Assembly (NCBI GenBank): GCA_018816735.1
Contig: JAHIVH010000054.1
Location: 62,001 to 126,000 of the forward strand
DNA: 64,000 nt
Reading direction: 5' to 3'
Source of the DNA: Pseudomonadota bacterium
GTDB taxonomy: Bacteria > Desulfobacterota > Desulfobacteria > Desulfobacterales > JAHIVH01
Below, one piece after another: positions 42,983-52,119 of this stretch (the stretch's first letter is position 1; each line of letters begins with the position of its first letter). Below the pieces are notes generated by a model, which did not search any database, was not told the DNA's origin, and worked only from the letters and a program-made list of their open reading frames with translations. The position numbers were made by a program, and so were the translations under genes.

Positions 42983-43816
42983 TTAAGACGTTTTAAGGTT
43001 AAGAAACGTTAATGCGTTTTCATAAAAGACATGATTCAGTTGTTCTTCAGTAAATCCGAAGCGGGACACGCTGTCAATCGCCTCCTGATAATGATAGGGA
43101 ACAATGGGCCAGTCAGAACCAAAACAAATCCGGTCCGCATGTTTCATCAGTGTTTCAGTATCACCATGATAAATGGTGTCAAAGAAATCGGTTCGGGTGT
43201 TGATCATGGTGGTATCCAGAAACATTTTCGGGTGATCGTCCAGCATATAAAGAAATTCGTTATATTCCGTGAGGCCCATATGCGGGACGCAGACGCGGAG
43301 GGTTTCAAACCGGCGCATCAATTTTTTAAAATAATCAAATCCCACAAATTCGTGGTTCATCGGCCCTGATCCAATGTGAATGATCAGGGGCATGTCTCTT
43401 TCCATGCAATTTTCGTAAAGGTAGTCGAGTCTCGGATCATTGATATCAAACTGTTGAACCAGCGGTTGAAACTTGAAGCCGAAGATGTGGGGGGAGGTTA
43501 AAGAAAAATCCACAATCTCCCTGAAATCATCATCATCCGGATAGACGCTCGCAAACGGAATAAATATCGGATGATCGGATGCAAGCGATGCCATGAACCG
43601 GTTTAAGGACCCTGCGATACCTTTTTTATGGGGATAACTCAAGGCCACAGCTTGTGTAATACCATGAGACATCAGGGTGGCGGCGATCTGACCGGCCAGC
43701 TGGTGATGCACGTTCCAACCAAAGAATTCAAAGTAGTCCCAGACCGCCTTGAACATTTTTTCCGGAAACACATGCACATGAAGATCGATTCTGTCTGCCA
43801 TATTATCCTGATTCAT
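42983..43816 (-). CDS. Amidohydrolase-2 family (TIM-barrel) metal-dependent hydrolase
   Basis: This 277-residue protein has IDLHVHVFPEK (HxH metal site), FGFKFQPLVQQFDIND, PLIIHIGSG, CVPHMGLTEY and the terminal aspartate in CFGSDWPIVP. This set is typical of amidohydrolase-2 (ACMSD-like) proteins that hydrolyse or decarboxylate aromatic or carboxylic acids. No signal peptide is present. It lies 5 bp after the SDR gene and 14 bp before the ferredoxin-like gene in the operon. The substrate is unknown; a carboxylate or lactone ring is plausible. Confidence 0.85.
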   Translation of the reverse strand: MNQDNMADRIDLHVHVFPEKMFKAVWDYFEFFGWNVHHQLAGQIAATLMSHGITQAVALSYPHKKGIAGSLNRFMASLASDHPIFIPFASVYPDDDDFREIVDFSLTSPHIFGFKFQPLVQQFDINDPRLDYLYENCMERDMPLIIHIGSGPMNHEFVGFDYFKKLMRRFETLRVCVPHMGLTEYNEFLYMLDDHPKMFLDTTMINTRTDFFDTIYHGDTETLMKHADRICFGSDWPIVPYHYQEAIDSVSRFGFTEEQLNHVFYENALTFLNLKTS

Positions 43817-43821
43817 TTAAA

Positions 43822-44613
43822 CTAAAATTTCATTCCCGGCAGATTGAGAGACGCCGTATTTCCCCCATCCACAGGAATGGCCTGGCCGGTGATATAGCTT
43901 GCCTCATCACTGGCAAGAAACAGAATCACCGATGCGATTTCCTCTGAACGTCCATAGCGCCTTAATTCACAACGGCTTCCCAGTTTGTCCCCTTTCCCCG
44001 CACCTCGGGCATAGTCGAACACAGGCTGGGTCATGCCGGTTTCAATCAGACCGGGACAAACAGCATTGACCCGGATATGATGGGCGCCCAGATCGCAGGC
44101 TGTGGTCTGGGTATAATTTATCAATGCCGCCTTGCTCGCGCTGTAAGCGTTTCCGCCGGCGCCGGAACGGATGCCGGCCACAGATGCGGTGTTGATGATG
44201 GTGCCCTTATTTTTTTCCATCATGTGTCTTGCCACATGTTTTGTGGCAAAAACCGCCCCCATGACATTGACGTCGAACACCTGCCGCCAGACATGGGCAT
44301 CCTGCTGGTCCGGGCCAGCCATGTCACCCACGATCCCTGCGTTGTTCACCAGGATGTCAATCTGACCGTAAGTGGCAAGCGCGAGGTCGATGAGCGCTTT
44401 TACCTCTGCCTCATCAGCCACGTTCGTTTTTTGGAATATGGCCGATCCGCCATTGCTTTTAATGGCTGATGCAAGCGCTTTCAATTTTTCTTCATTGATA
44501 TCTGCGATAACAACCTTTGCCCCTTCATCGGAGAATCTTAAGGCGGTCGCTTTTCCAATACCGCTTGCCGAACCTGTAATCACAGCTACCTTGTCTGCCA
44601 GTCTTTTTGTCAT
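43822..44613 (-). CDS. Short-chain dehydrogenase/reductase (3-hydroxyacyl type)
   Basis: This 263-residue classical SDR has the Rossmann motif TGSASGIGKA, the adenine-ring element NNAGIVG, catalytic serine in NTASVAG and the YSASK motif (YxxxK), and PG in NAVCPGLIETGM. The acidic residue ending strand 2 (VVIADINE) favours NAD. It lies in the acyl-CoA operon and is the counterpart of LvaD in the levulinate pathway by position and type. It would oxidise a hydroxyacyl-CoA or reduce a ketoacyl-CoA. The substrate cannot be fixed by sequence. Confidence 0.88.
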   Translation of the reverse strand: MTKRLADKVAVITGSASGIGKATALRFSDEGAKVVIADINEEKLKALASAIKSNGGSAIFQKTNVADEAEVKALIDLALATYGQIDILVNNAGIVGDMAGPDQQDAHVWRQVFDVNVMGAVFATKHVARHMMEKNKGTIINTASVAGIRSGAGGNAYSASKAALINYTQTTACDLGAHHIRVNAVCPGLIETGMTQPVFDYARGAGKGDKLGSRCELRRYGRSEEIASVILFLASDEASYITGQAIPVDGGNTASLNLPGMKF

Positions 44614-44641
44614 TGTTGAACGTCACCCTTTTTTAAAAATT

Positions 44642-45712
44642 TTATAATCTTGATTGCGCCAGAATTCCCGTGGCTGCCTTTTCAAGAAGCTCCACCGCGC
44701 CGATCAGAAGGGCGAACCGCTCATCCTTGGTCTGGCCGTGATAATACCGGTAGTAGATCTGCTGAGCGATGACAGCCAATCTGAACATGCCGAAAATCAG
44801 GTAAAAATCAAAACAATCGATGGTCCTTCCGGATTTTTCCCCATAAAGCCGGACAATGTCATCCCGGCTCAACATGCCCTCAAGTGTGGTAGGGAGCGTC
44901 CGCATGAGCTTGAAATCTTCAGGATCATCCCGATTGATCCAGTAACCCAGGGATGACCCCAGATCCATCAGAGGGTCACCAATGGTGGCCATTTCCCAGT
45001 CGAGAATTCCCGTAATCTCAAGCGGGTTTTCAGGGTTTAACACCACATTGTCAAATTTGTAATCGTTATGAATGATGGCGGGCTTGTCCGTGTCTTCGGG
45101 CATTTTTTCAGAAAGCCAGCCCATGATGGCTTCGTAGTCGGGGGCATCATCTGTTTTGGCGTTTCTGTAACGCTTGCTCCACCCCTCGACCTGGCGTTTC
45201 ACATACCCTTCGGGTTTTCCAAAATCGCTTAAGCCGATTTTGGCGTAATCGATGCTGTGGAGTTCATTTAATACGGATATCAGGTTATGGCAGAGCTGCC
45301 TGGCCATGTCCGGGGAGATCGCCATTCCCTTTGGCGGGTTTTTACGTAAAATGATACCTGTCAACCGTTCCATGACATAAAAGGGGCAACCCATGATATC
45401 CGGGTCTTCGGAATAGACAAGCGGTTCCGGACAATAGGGAAAAACCGGTTTCAGGGCTTTCAGCATGTTGTATTCCCGACCCATGTCATGGGCTGTTTTG
45501 GCCTTTTTCCCAAAAGGCGGGCGTCTTAAAACCATTTCCCTGTTTTGGGAACTGATGGCATAGGTGAGGTTGGAGTACCCGCCGGGAAACTGTTTGATGG
45601 TGATTCCACCGTCAATCCCTTTGATGGAATCCTTTAAAAAGACCTCGATTTTTTTCAGATCCAGTTCCTCTCCTTCTCTGATGTTCGTCGGTTCATCGAT
45701 CATTCCCATCAT
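44642..45712 (-). CDS. APH-family kinase (LvaA/ACAD10-11 type)
   Basis: This 356-residue protein of the aminoglycoside-phosphotransferase/choline-kinase fold shows PGGYSNLTYAI, LRRPPFG, the catalytic loop IHNDYKFDNVVL and the metal-binding ILDWEMATIGDP. The subgroup next to acyl-CoA dehydrogenases (LvaA, and the N-terminal part of human ACAD10/11) phosphorylates 4-hydroxyacyl-CoA. Starts are ambiguous (ATG at 45712, 45709 and 45703); GGAGG lies close to all three. Operon position beside the acyl-CoA dehydrogenase supports the assignment. A true aminoglycoside resistance role is unlikely. Confidence 0.83.
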   Translation of the reverse strand: MMGMIDEPTNIREGEELDLKKIEVFLKDSIKGIDGGITIKQFPGGYSNLTYAISSQNREMVLRRPPFGKKAKTAHDMGREYNMLKALKPVFPYCPEPLVYSEDPDIMGCPFYVMERLTGIILRKNPPKGMAISPDMARQLCHNLISVLNELHSIDYAKIGLSDFGKPEGYVKRQVEGWSKRYRNAKTDDAPDYEAIMGWLSEKMPEDTDKPAIIHNDYKFDNVVLNPENPLEITGILDWEMATIGDPLMDLGSSLGYWINRDDPEDFKLMRTLPTTLEGMLSRDDIVRLYGEKSGRTIDCFDFYLIFGMFRLAVIAQQIYYRYYHGQTKDERFALLIGAVELLEKAATGILAQSRL

Positions 45713-45733
45713 ATCCTCCGTCAGTTCCCGTGC

Positions 45734-46945
45734 TTATTTTTTGTTTTTTCGTTCGTTATATTCTCTTAATATCCGTCTGCCGACCATCAGCTGGTGTACT
45801 TCATCCGCACCGTCATAGATTCTCGCCCCTCGTTCAAGCCTGTAGAACATGGAAAGAACGGTGTCGTCCGAGACACCGAGGCCGCCGTGAACCTGAATGG
45901 CCCTGTCAACGACGTTCTGCATTGTATTCGCCACAACAAATTTAATCAACGAAATATCGTTTCTCGCTTCACTTGTGCCCACGTCCTCGATCCGCCATCC
46001 CGCATGAAGGGTCATCAGTCTTGCCGCCTGAATTTCCGCTGCGGATTTGGCCACCCAGGACTGAATCAGTTGCCTTGAGGCGAGGGTTTTCCCGCCTTCT
46101 GATATAATTCTGTCATTTGCGCGATTACACATCATGTCAAATGCCCTCTGGCATACGCCCAGCCATCTCATGCAGTGATGGATTCTTCCCGGCCCCAGAC
46201 GATCCTGGGCGATGATGAACCCGTGCCCTTCAGGCCCCAGAAGATTTTTCTGAGGCACGCGGCAGGACTGATACATGATTTCCGCATGACTGGCATAATC
46301 GCTTCCTGAATGGCCCATGACCGGAATATTTCTGATCAGGTTAAAGCCCGGTGTGTCCGTGGGCACGATAATCATGCTGGCATTCAGATATTTGGGCGCT
46401 TTGGGATCGGTGATCGCCATGACAATGGCGAATTTTGCCCCATCTGCCGAACTGGTAAACCATTTATGACCGTTTATCACATAATCATCCCCGTCTTTCA
46501 CGGCGGTTGTCTCGAGCATGGCCGGATTGGAACCCGGCATGTTCACTTCCGTCATGGAGAAACAGCTTCGTATCTTTCCATCCACAAGGGGCTGCAAATA
46601 CATTCTCTTCTGGTCATCTGTGCCGTATTTGTGAAGAATTTCAATATTTCCCGCATCCGGGGCCTGGCAGCCGAAAATATAATGGCCCAGGGGGGAGCGG
46701 CCAAGCGCTTCCGACACAAACGCATGTTCCATGAGGTCAAGCCCCATGCCGCCCAGTTCTTTGGGAACATTGGGTGCCCAGAGCTCCATTTTTTTGACCA
46801 TTTGCCGTTTTTCTTCAAAAATGGGAACAGCGGCTTTGAAATCCCCATCATTAAAATAAGGTTCAAGGGGGAACAACTCTTTTTCAACAAACTCATTGAT
46901 CATGTCAAGGATGGTTTGAAGCTTTTCGGAAATTTTAAAGTCCAT
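45734..46945 (-). CDS. Acyl-CoA dehydrogenase
   Basis: This 403-residue protein has the acyl-CoA dehydrogenase layout: an N-terminal helical domain, a middle beta domain with CFSMTEVNMPGSNP and GHKWFTSSADGAKF, and a C-terminal helical domain with RLIQSWVAKSAAEIQAARLM, VHGGLGVSDD and YDGADEVHQLMVGRRI. FAD binding is expected. It sits between the histidine phosphatase and the APH-like kinase, as LvaC and ACAD10/11 do with their kinases. In those pathways the dehydrogenase-like partner removes the 4-phosphate to make an enoyl-CoA. Ordinary beta-oxidation is the alternative. Confidence 0.88.
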   Translation of the reverse strand: MDFKISEKLQTILDMINEFVEKELFPLEPYFNDGDFKAAVPIFEEKRQMVKKMELWAPNVPKELGGMGLDLMEHAFVSEALGRSPLGHYIFGCQAPDAGNIEILHKYGTDDQKRMYLQPLVDGKIRSCFSMTEVNMPGSNPAMLETTAVKDGDDYVINGHKWFTSSADGAKFAIVMAITDPKAPKYLNASMIIVPTDTPGFNLIRNIPVMGHSGSDYASHAEIMYQSCRVPQKNLLGPEGHGFIIAQDRLGPGRIHHCMRWLGVCQRAFDMMCNRANDRIISEGGKTLASRQLIQSWVAKSAAEIQAARLMTLHAGWRIEDVGTSEARNDISLIKFVVANTMQNVVDRAIQVHGGLGVSDDTVLSMFYRLERGARIYDGADEVHQLMVGRRILREYNERKNKK

Positions 46946-47002
46946 GATGGTCTCCTGTATTTAGTCTTGTTTTCAAAATCTGGTTTTTTGGGCCAGGGTT
47001 TT

Positions 47003-47713
47003 TTAACGATAGGTAATCATATCTTTTATGCCGTTCATCTCCAGATGGACGTACTCGTTAAATGTGGCCAGCATGATGGCATCTGCCGTACACTTGAATC
47101 GGGATACCGAGCTGTTCACCACCTGCCAGGTCACGGCAATGGCATCCTGGTCCGACAGGTGGAGCGCCATTTGAACCAAAACTCCCACCGGCCCACCGGA
47201 TGTGAATATGGCGATCTGTTTTCCACGGCCATGGATGTTCATTATATTTTCAATACCATTTATGACATTTTTCTTGTAATCTTTGAAGCTTACAAGATCC
47301 GGGATATCGTCCTTTCCGGACACCCACCGTCTCATTATTTTTTCAAACACATTCTGGAACGCACGTTTGCTTTCGAACATGCGGGTCACCTCATTTTGAA
47401 AGAGGGGGGCTTCGGTTGTCATTAGCGGAATATATCTGGCAATCACTTTTTCCGAATCGTATTCGTTCAGATTATCGATCCGGATCGATTCCGGTTTCTC
47501 GATCTTTCTTTCTTCGAGAACATCCAGAAATGCCTTTTCAGTCTCAATATGGCGGGTGAGGGTCCCTGTGAAACTGATGTCAAAAGAAATATTCAGGTTC
47601 AGCAGGTGCTCGGCAAGCATCTTCGCTTGCAATTTTCCTTTTTCCGACAACCGGTCATAATTGGAATGACCAAAAGAGGCCTGGCCATGCCGGATCAAAT
47701 AAATCGTGCTCAT
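47003..47713 (-). CDS. Histidine phosphatase family protein
   Basis: This 236-residue protein has the catalytic RHG motif at its N-terminus (IYLIRHGQASFG), then LSEKGKLQAKMLAEHL, and a later TSGGPVGVLVQM segment with little of the usual second-histidine motif (GH is replaced by SGG). The phosphatase may therefore be altered or specialised. The family removes phosphate from sugars, lipids or proteins by a phosphohistidine. As first gene of the acyl-CoA operon it may act on phosphorylated intermediates of the kinase. It follows the promoter and palindrome at 47748-47796. Confidence 0.8.
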   Translation of the reverse strand: MSTIYLIRHGQASFGHSNYDRLSEKGKLQAKMLAEHLLNLNISFDISFTGTLTRHIETEKAFLDVLEERKIEKPESIRIDNLNEYDSEKVIARYIPLMTTEAPLFQNEVTRMFESKRAFQNVFEKIMRRWVSGKDDIPDLVSFKDYKKNVINGIENIMNIHGRGKQIAIFTSGGPVGVLVQMALHLSDQDAIAVTWQVVNSSVSRFKCTADAIMLATFNEYVHLEMNGIKDMITYR

Positions 47714-47747
47714 GATACATCTTCCTTAATTGAGGTTTCGAACACCT

Positions 47748-47776
47748 TATATAATATCAGTGCTTTTGAATGTCAA
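47748..47776 (-). promoter_or_regulatory. Promoter of the acyl-CoA operon
   Basis: On the minus strand TTGACA (plus 47771-47776) and TATATA (47748-47753) are 17 bp apart. The first start codon (47713) is about 35 bases downstream, preceded by AAGGA. Confidence 0.65.
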
Positions 47777-47784
47777 ACGAAATA

Positions 47785-47796
47785 GAACGAGCGTTC
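47785..47796. promoter_or_regulatory. Candidate TetR-type operator upstream of the acyl-CoA operon
   Basis: GAACG (47785-47789) and CGTTC (47792-47796) form a perfect palindrome, GAACGAGCGTTC, directly upstream of the -35 element. Further ACGAA/TTCGT symmetry surrounds it. Such sites are typical of TetR/FadR-like repressors of acyl-CoA operons. No regulator gene lies in the window. Confidence 0.5.
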
Positions 47797-47913
47797 GTTT
47801 TTGAAAGCGCAAACAGCGATAATGGATGACTCGTCTGGAGCGATGAAGAATTGTTTATAATTATATAGATGATATCAATACGTTATAGCATCAAATACCA
47901 TTTGTTGGAAAGA

Positions 47914-50184
47914 TTAATCGATATTCTCCCTGAAGTCGCATCCTTCAGTGCTGCATTTGTAAAAGTTGCCGTCCTTTTTTGTGGTTTTTTCCACGAGAAA
48001 AGATGCACCGCATTGGGGGCAGGGTTTATCAACCGGTTTGTCCCATGATGCAAATGTACAATCCGGGTATTTGTTGCACCCATAAAAGATTTTGCCCCGT
48101 TTGGATTTTTTCTCAAGAATTTCACCTTCACAATTGCTGTTAGGGCATTTAACACCGGTTTTATTGCCTGGACCGCTTGAATGAACCGATTGGGTGTTTT
48201 TACATTCAGGATAGCCGGTGCAGGCCAGGAATTCTCCAAAACGTCCCTGTTTGACGGCCATCGGCTTACCACATTTGTCGCAGAACTTTCCTTCGGCAAT
48301 CTCATTCGAATATTCGATCGGATGAATGACACCCTTTTCATCTCTTTCATAATTTCTGGAATAATTGCATTCCGGATATCCGCTGCAGGCGACAAAAGGT
48401 CCGTTTTTACCTATTTTAATATGAAGTTTATTGCTGCATTGGGGGCACGCGAGGTGGGTGGGAACGCCAACGCCCTTGATATTCAACATGCCTGCTTTGG
48501 CGGCATCCAGTTCTTTTTCAAATGGCGAATAAAAGTGGGCTAAAAGATCGATATAGTCCATTTCAGCGGTTTCCACACGATCAAGGTCATTTTCCATTTT
48601 GGCTGTGAATGCCACATCCAGTATGTCAGGAAAATTTTCCACCAGAAGATCGTTTACAATGAAGCCAAGCTCACTGGGTCTGAAGTATTTGTTGACCAGA
48701 TCAACATAGCCCTTGTCCCTTATGGTGGAGAGAATGGTGGCATAGGTTGATGGCCGGCCGATGCCGTTTTCTTCAAGCTCCTTTACAAGAGATGCTTCTG
48801 AAAATCGCGGAGGCGGGGAGGTGAAATGCTGTTTGGGATCTATGGCGTGCAATTTCAACAGGCTGCCTTCACTCAGTTCAGGAAGATTCTGGGTTTTTCC
48901 GTCCGGGTCCTGAGATTCTCCGGGTGGGTATAGTGCGAGAAATCCGGGAAATTTGACCTGGGAGCCGCTTGCAGAAAACAGGTACACGCCCGCTCTGATG
49001 GCAAATGTGCTTTGATCGATCAGGGCCTGCTGCATCTGGGATGCCATAAACCGTTTCCAGATCAATGTGTACAGGGAGAGCTGATCTTTTGACAGGTGAG
49101 AGGCAATTTGCTCAGGCGTATGATACACAGATGTCGGCCGGATGGCTTCATGGGCGTCCTGGACTTTTTTCTTGTTTGCAAAAAAACGAGGGGCATCCAA
49201 AGCATAATCGTCTCCGAAGGTTTCCCGGATAAGTTGCTGGGCTTCAATGGCTGCCTCTGCTGCAATTCGGGTGGAATCCGTACGCATATAAGTGATCAAT
49301 CCCACCGGTTCATCCTGTGCAAGATCAATACCTTCGTAGAGTTGTTGCGCCAAAGCCATGGTTTTTTTTGCTGAAAACTTTAATTTATTGATGGCATCCT
49401 GCTGAAGTTTGCTGGTATTAAATGGGGGGGGCGGCGTTCGTTTTTTTGTTTTTTGGGTTATTTTTTCAATCACATAGGATTTATCAGCCAATTCATCTAG
49501 AATATGGTTTGTTGCCTCTTCATTGTGAATGGTTAACTTCTCCTCGCCTTTTTTAACAAGTTTTGCATCAAAAGGAGGGGGAACACTGCCTTCAAGATTG
49601 GCTGTAATGCTCCAGTATTCTTCGGGATTGAATGCCTGAATTTCCCGTTCCCGTTCGCAGATAATTCGTACTGCCACAGACTGAACCCTTCCGGCACTGA
49701 GATTACTCTGCACTTTTCGCCACAAAAGCGGGGAAATCTGATAACCCACCAGGCGGTCCAGAATACGTCTGGCCTGCTGGGCATTATACCGGTTATGGTT
49801 CAATTCAAGAGGCGTCGACAGGGCATCCAGAATCCCTTTTTGGGTGAGTTCATGAAACAGAACCCTGTGGAACTGGCGCCCTTTTTTCTTGAGAATCTCC
49901 GCCGTGTGATAGGCAATGGCTTCCCCTTCACGATCCGGGTCAGGCGCCAGATAAATATCCTCTGCATTATCGGCCGCTGTTCGCAGGGCTTTGATAACTT
50001 TTTGTTTTCCTTTGATATTTAAATAAGTGGCCTTAAAGTTTTTCTCGACGTCGATTCCGAATTCTTTTGGCGGCAGATCCTTGATGTGTCCGGATGTGGA
50101 TGTCACATTATAGTCCTTGCCCACATATTTCTTGATCGTTCTTATTTTGGTCGGTGATTCAACTATGATTAATGGTTTTGCCAC
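47914..50184 (-). CDS. topA: DNA topoisomerase I
   Basis: The product is 756 residues from the GTG at 50184, which has AGGA 5 bp upstream and gives the classic MAKPLIIVESPTK start. The ATG at 50196 lacks a ribosome site of its own. The Toprim domain has the EGEAIAYHT and DPDREGE motifs. The active tyrosine is in GLITYMRTDSTR. The C-terminus has four cysteine-rich zinc ribbons (for example CDKCGKPMAVKQGRFG and CPNSNC). It relaxes negative supercoils. The gene overlaps the end of dprA. Family and function are certain. Confidence 0.96.
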   Translation of the reverse strand: MAKPLIIVESPTKIRTIKKYVGKDYNVTSTSGHIKDLPPKEFGIDVEKNFKATYLNIKGKQKVIKALRTAADNAEDIYLAPDPDREGEAIAYHTAEILKKKGRQFHRVLFHELTQKGILDALSTPLELNHNRYNAQQARRILDRLVGYQISPLLWRKVQSNLSAGRVQSVAVRIICEREREIQAFNPEEYWSITANLEGSVPPPFDAKLVKKGEEKLTIHNEEATNHILDELADKSYVIEKITQKTKKRTPPPPFNTSKLQQDAINKLKFSAKKTMALAQQLYEGIDLAQDEPVGLITYMRTDSTRIAAEAAIEAQQLIRETFGDDYALDAPRFFANKKKVQDAHEAIRPTSVYHTPEQIASHLSKDQLSLYTLIWKRFMASQMQQALIDQSTFAIRAGVYLFSASGSQVKFPGFLALYPPGESQDPDGKTQNLPELSEGSLLKLHAIDPKQHFTSPPPRFSEASLVKELEENGIGRPSTYATILSTIRDKGYVDLVNKYFRPSELGFIVNDLLVENFPDILDVAFTAKMENDLDRVETAEMDYIDLLAHFYSPFEKELDAAKAGMLNIKGVGVPTHLACPQCSNKLHIKIGKNGPFVACSGYPECNYSRNYERDEKGVIHPIEYSNEIAEGKFCDKCGKPMAVKQGRFGEFLACTGYPECKNTQSVHSSGPGNKTGVKCPNSNCEGEILEKKSKRGKIFYGCNKYPDCTFASWDKPVDKPCPQCGASFLVEKTTKKDGNFYKCSTEGCDFRENID

Positions 50185-51307
50185 ATTGATCCTCATTAAT
50201 AAAAAAATATTTTCCCGGAGCCTGCGAAACCATGCCCATAAGCTCCAACTTTAACAATATACCCGATATCTGGCCTGGTTTAAAGTTCAGTTTTCGTGAC
50301 AGTTCGTCAATATGAACAGGATAGGGGCCAAGTGATTTTATCACCTCTTGTTCCCTGTCCGAAAGCGCTGGCAGACCCACATTTTCGACTTCGTCATTTG
50401 GCTTGCTGTCCGTTTGATCACATGCATTCTGAAAATAAGGCATGTAAGGGAATTCTTCAAGCACATCCCGTGCATGCGCAACAAGTTTTGCGCCGTCCTT
50501 TAAAAGCTGATGTGTGCCTGCACTTTTAAAAGAATGAATGCTTCCAGGTACAGCAAATACCTCCCGGCCCTGTTCTGCGGCAAGCCTTGCCGTGATTAAC
50601 GAGCCACTTTTTTTCGCAGCCTCTACGACCACAGTGCCCAGGGACATACCGCAAATGATTCTGTTTCTCAAGGGAAAATTATAGGCTTCAGGCCCGGCAT
50701 TTACCGGAAATTCGGATATGACGGCGCCATTTTGGGAAATTTTATGAAAAAGGTCTTTATTTTCAGGTGGATAAATACATCCCAGGCCAGACCCCAAAAC
50801 CGCTGTGGTCGGATTCCCCGCAGTCAGCGCACCATAATGGGCGGCAGTGTCAATGCCGCGTGCCATCCCGCTGACGATGTTTATTCCAAAAAGGGATAAA
50901 TCCCTGCCCAGTTTTTCAGCCGCAGACCGGCCATATGACGACGCGTTTCGCGACCCCACAATCGCCATGCCCGGTTTGGATTCAGGCAATTTCCCATAAA
51001 CATAAAGATAGGGCGGCGGATCCGGAATTTCTCTTAGCAGGGCAGGGTAGGCCGCATCAGAAAAGGTGATAATTCCAAACCCTTTTTGGAAAGTCAGCTT
51101 GATTTCAGGCACGATATGGTCCGGTACCCGGGTATTCCGGATAGCTGCAATAATTTTATTTGAGATTCCCTGAACAGCCGCCAGCTCTTCAAACGGGGCT
51201 GAGATAACCTTTTCAGGCGAGCCAAACCTGTCAAGAAGCCTCTTGAAAAGATGGTTTCCTATGCCGGGGACACTTTTAAGAAAGAACCATGGTATCAGTT
51301 TTTGCAT
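50159..51307 (-). CDS. dprA: DNA-processing protein DprA (Smf)
   Basis: This 382-residue protein has an N-terminal helix-hairpin-helix region (SVPGIGNHLFKRLLDRFG) and the Rossmann core with IVGSRNASSYGRSAAE, VSGMARGIDTAAH, VLGSGLGCIYPPEN and GSLITARLAAEQGREVFAVPG. A winged-helix C-terminus follows. DprA loads RecA on incoming single-stranded DNA during transformation. Competence genes were not seen here. It is co-directional with topA, which starts inside its end. The start is an ATG at 51307 with a weak ribosome site. Confidence 0.95.
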   Translation of the reverse strand: MQKLIPWFFLKSVPGIGNHLFKRLLDRFGSPEKVISAPFEELAAVQGISNKIIAAIRNTRVPDHIVPEIKLTFQKGFGIITFSDAAYPALLREIPDPPPYLYVYGKLPESKPGMAIVGSRNASSYGRSAAEKLGRDLSLFGINIVSGMARGIDTAAHYGALTAGNPTTAVLGSGLGCIYPPENKDLFHKISQNGAVISEFPVNAGPEAYNFPLRNRIICGMSLGTVVVEAAKKSGSLITARLAAEQGREVFAVPGSIHSFKSAGTHQLLKDGAKLVAHARDVLEEFPYMPYFQNACDQTDSKPNDEVENVGLPALSDREQEVIKSLGPYPVHIDELSRKLNFKPGQISGILLKLELMGMVSQAPGKYFFINEDQCGKTINHS

Positions 51308-51350
51308 TCGGAAATGATCTGTGAAAACGTTTTGGTTTTCGGTATTGATT

Positions 51351-52073
51351 TCAATCCTTGATTTTTTTCAGCATGTCTGCCGCTTTTGATGCTGCAGGGC
51401 TGAATGGATAACTTCGGGCCACTTTTTTCAGGTATGTTTTTGCATTTTCGATATTTTTAAGTCCCAGGAACGAATACCCGGTTTTGAGAAGAGCATCCGG
51501 CATCTTGTTACTGTCAGGATAAGTGCTGATAACATGTTTGAACTGTTTGATGGCACCTTCATAATCCTTATTGGAATAAAGGCATTCTCCGTTCCAGTAA
51601 ATGGCATTGTCTGCAAGGTCGTGATTCGGATACGAACTGGAAAAAGAAGAAAAAAGAGATGCCGCTTTGTTGTAATCCCTGTCGTTAAAGGCTTTCCGGG
51701 CTTCGTTATACAGGGTTTCCGGTGAATCAAACTGCTTTGCGTCAGGTGAAGGGATAGGGGCTTCGGAAATACCAGGAGACGGAGACGTTTCCGTGGACAG
51801 CTCATTTCCTGTAGACGATTTTTCCATGTCCCTGAGGGCTTTTTCATGATTGTCCACCATGAACTGGATAACGGACACCCGATGATAGATTTCCTCGATT
51901 TTCTGATTGGTTTCAGCAATCTCTTTTTCAAGATAGACGTCTTTCTGTTCTTTGGTGGCTGGCCGGCTGGATGTACATGCCGAGAAAAACAGGAAAAGGA
52001 GCAAAAAAGCCATCACTATCTGAAAAAAAATTACAGGATGAAAATCACGATCATGAATGGGTCGTCGGGTCAT
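51351..52073 (-). CDS. CpoB/YbgF-like TPR lipoprotein
   Basis: This 240-residue protein starts after AGGAGG and carries a signal with lipobox FSAC. A coiled coil follows (EIAETNQKIEEIYHRVSVIQF), then a proline-rich linker and three TPR-like repeats (ALFNDRDYNKAASLF-type, CLYSNKDYEGAIKQFKHV, KTYLKKVARSYPFSP). CpoB (YbgF) links cell-wall synthesis to Tol-Pal during division. Tol-Pal genes are not in the window, so a general BamD-like role remains possible. It lies 43 bp before dprA. Confidence 0.8.
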   Translation of the reverse strand: MTRRPIHDRDFHPVIFFQIVMAFLLLFLFFSACTSSRPATKEQKDVYLEKEIAETNQKIEEIYHRVSVIQFMVDNHEKALRDMEKSSTGNELSTETSPSPGISEAPIPSPDAKQFDSPETLYNEARKAFNDRDYNKAASLFSSFSSSYPNHDLADNAIYWNGECLYSNKDYEGAIKQFKHVISTYPDSNKMPDALLKTGYSFLGLKNIENAKTYLKKVARSYPFSPAASKAADMLKKIKD

Positions 52074-52119
52074 GTGTCCTCCTGATCTTTTAAAAGGTTA
52101 GGGGCCCATTATGGCTTGA

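Noticed and set aside
46310..47425. Long plus-strand frame of 371 codons
   Set aside because: It is antisense to the acyl-CoA dehydrogenase and histidine phosphatase genes and has no recognisable motif.
47883..48395. Minus-strand 170-codon frame at the end of topA
   Set aside because: It overlaps the zinc-ribbon part of topA in another frame and reads as low-quality protein; a shadow.
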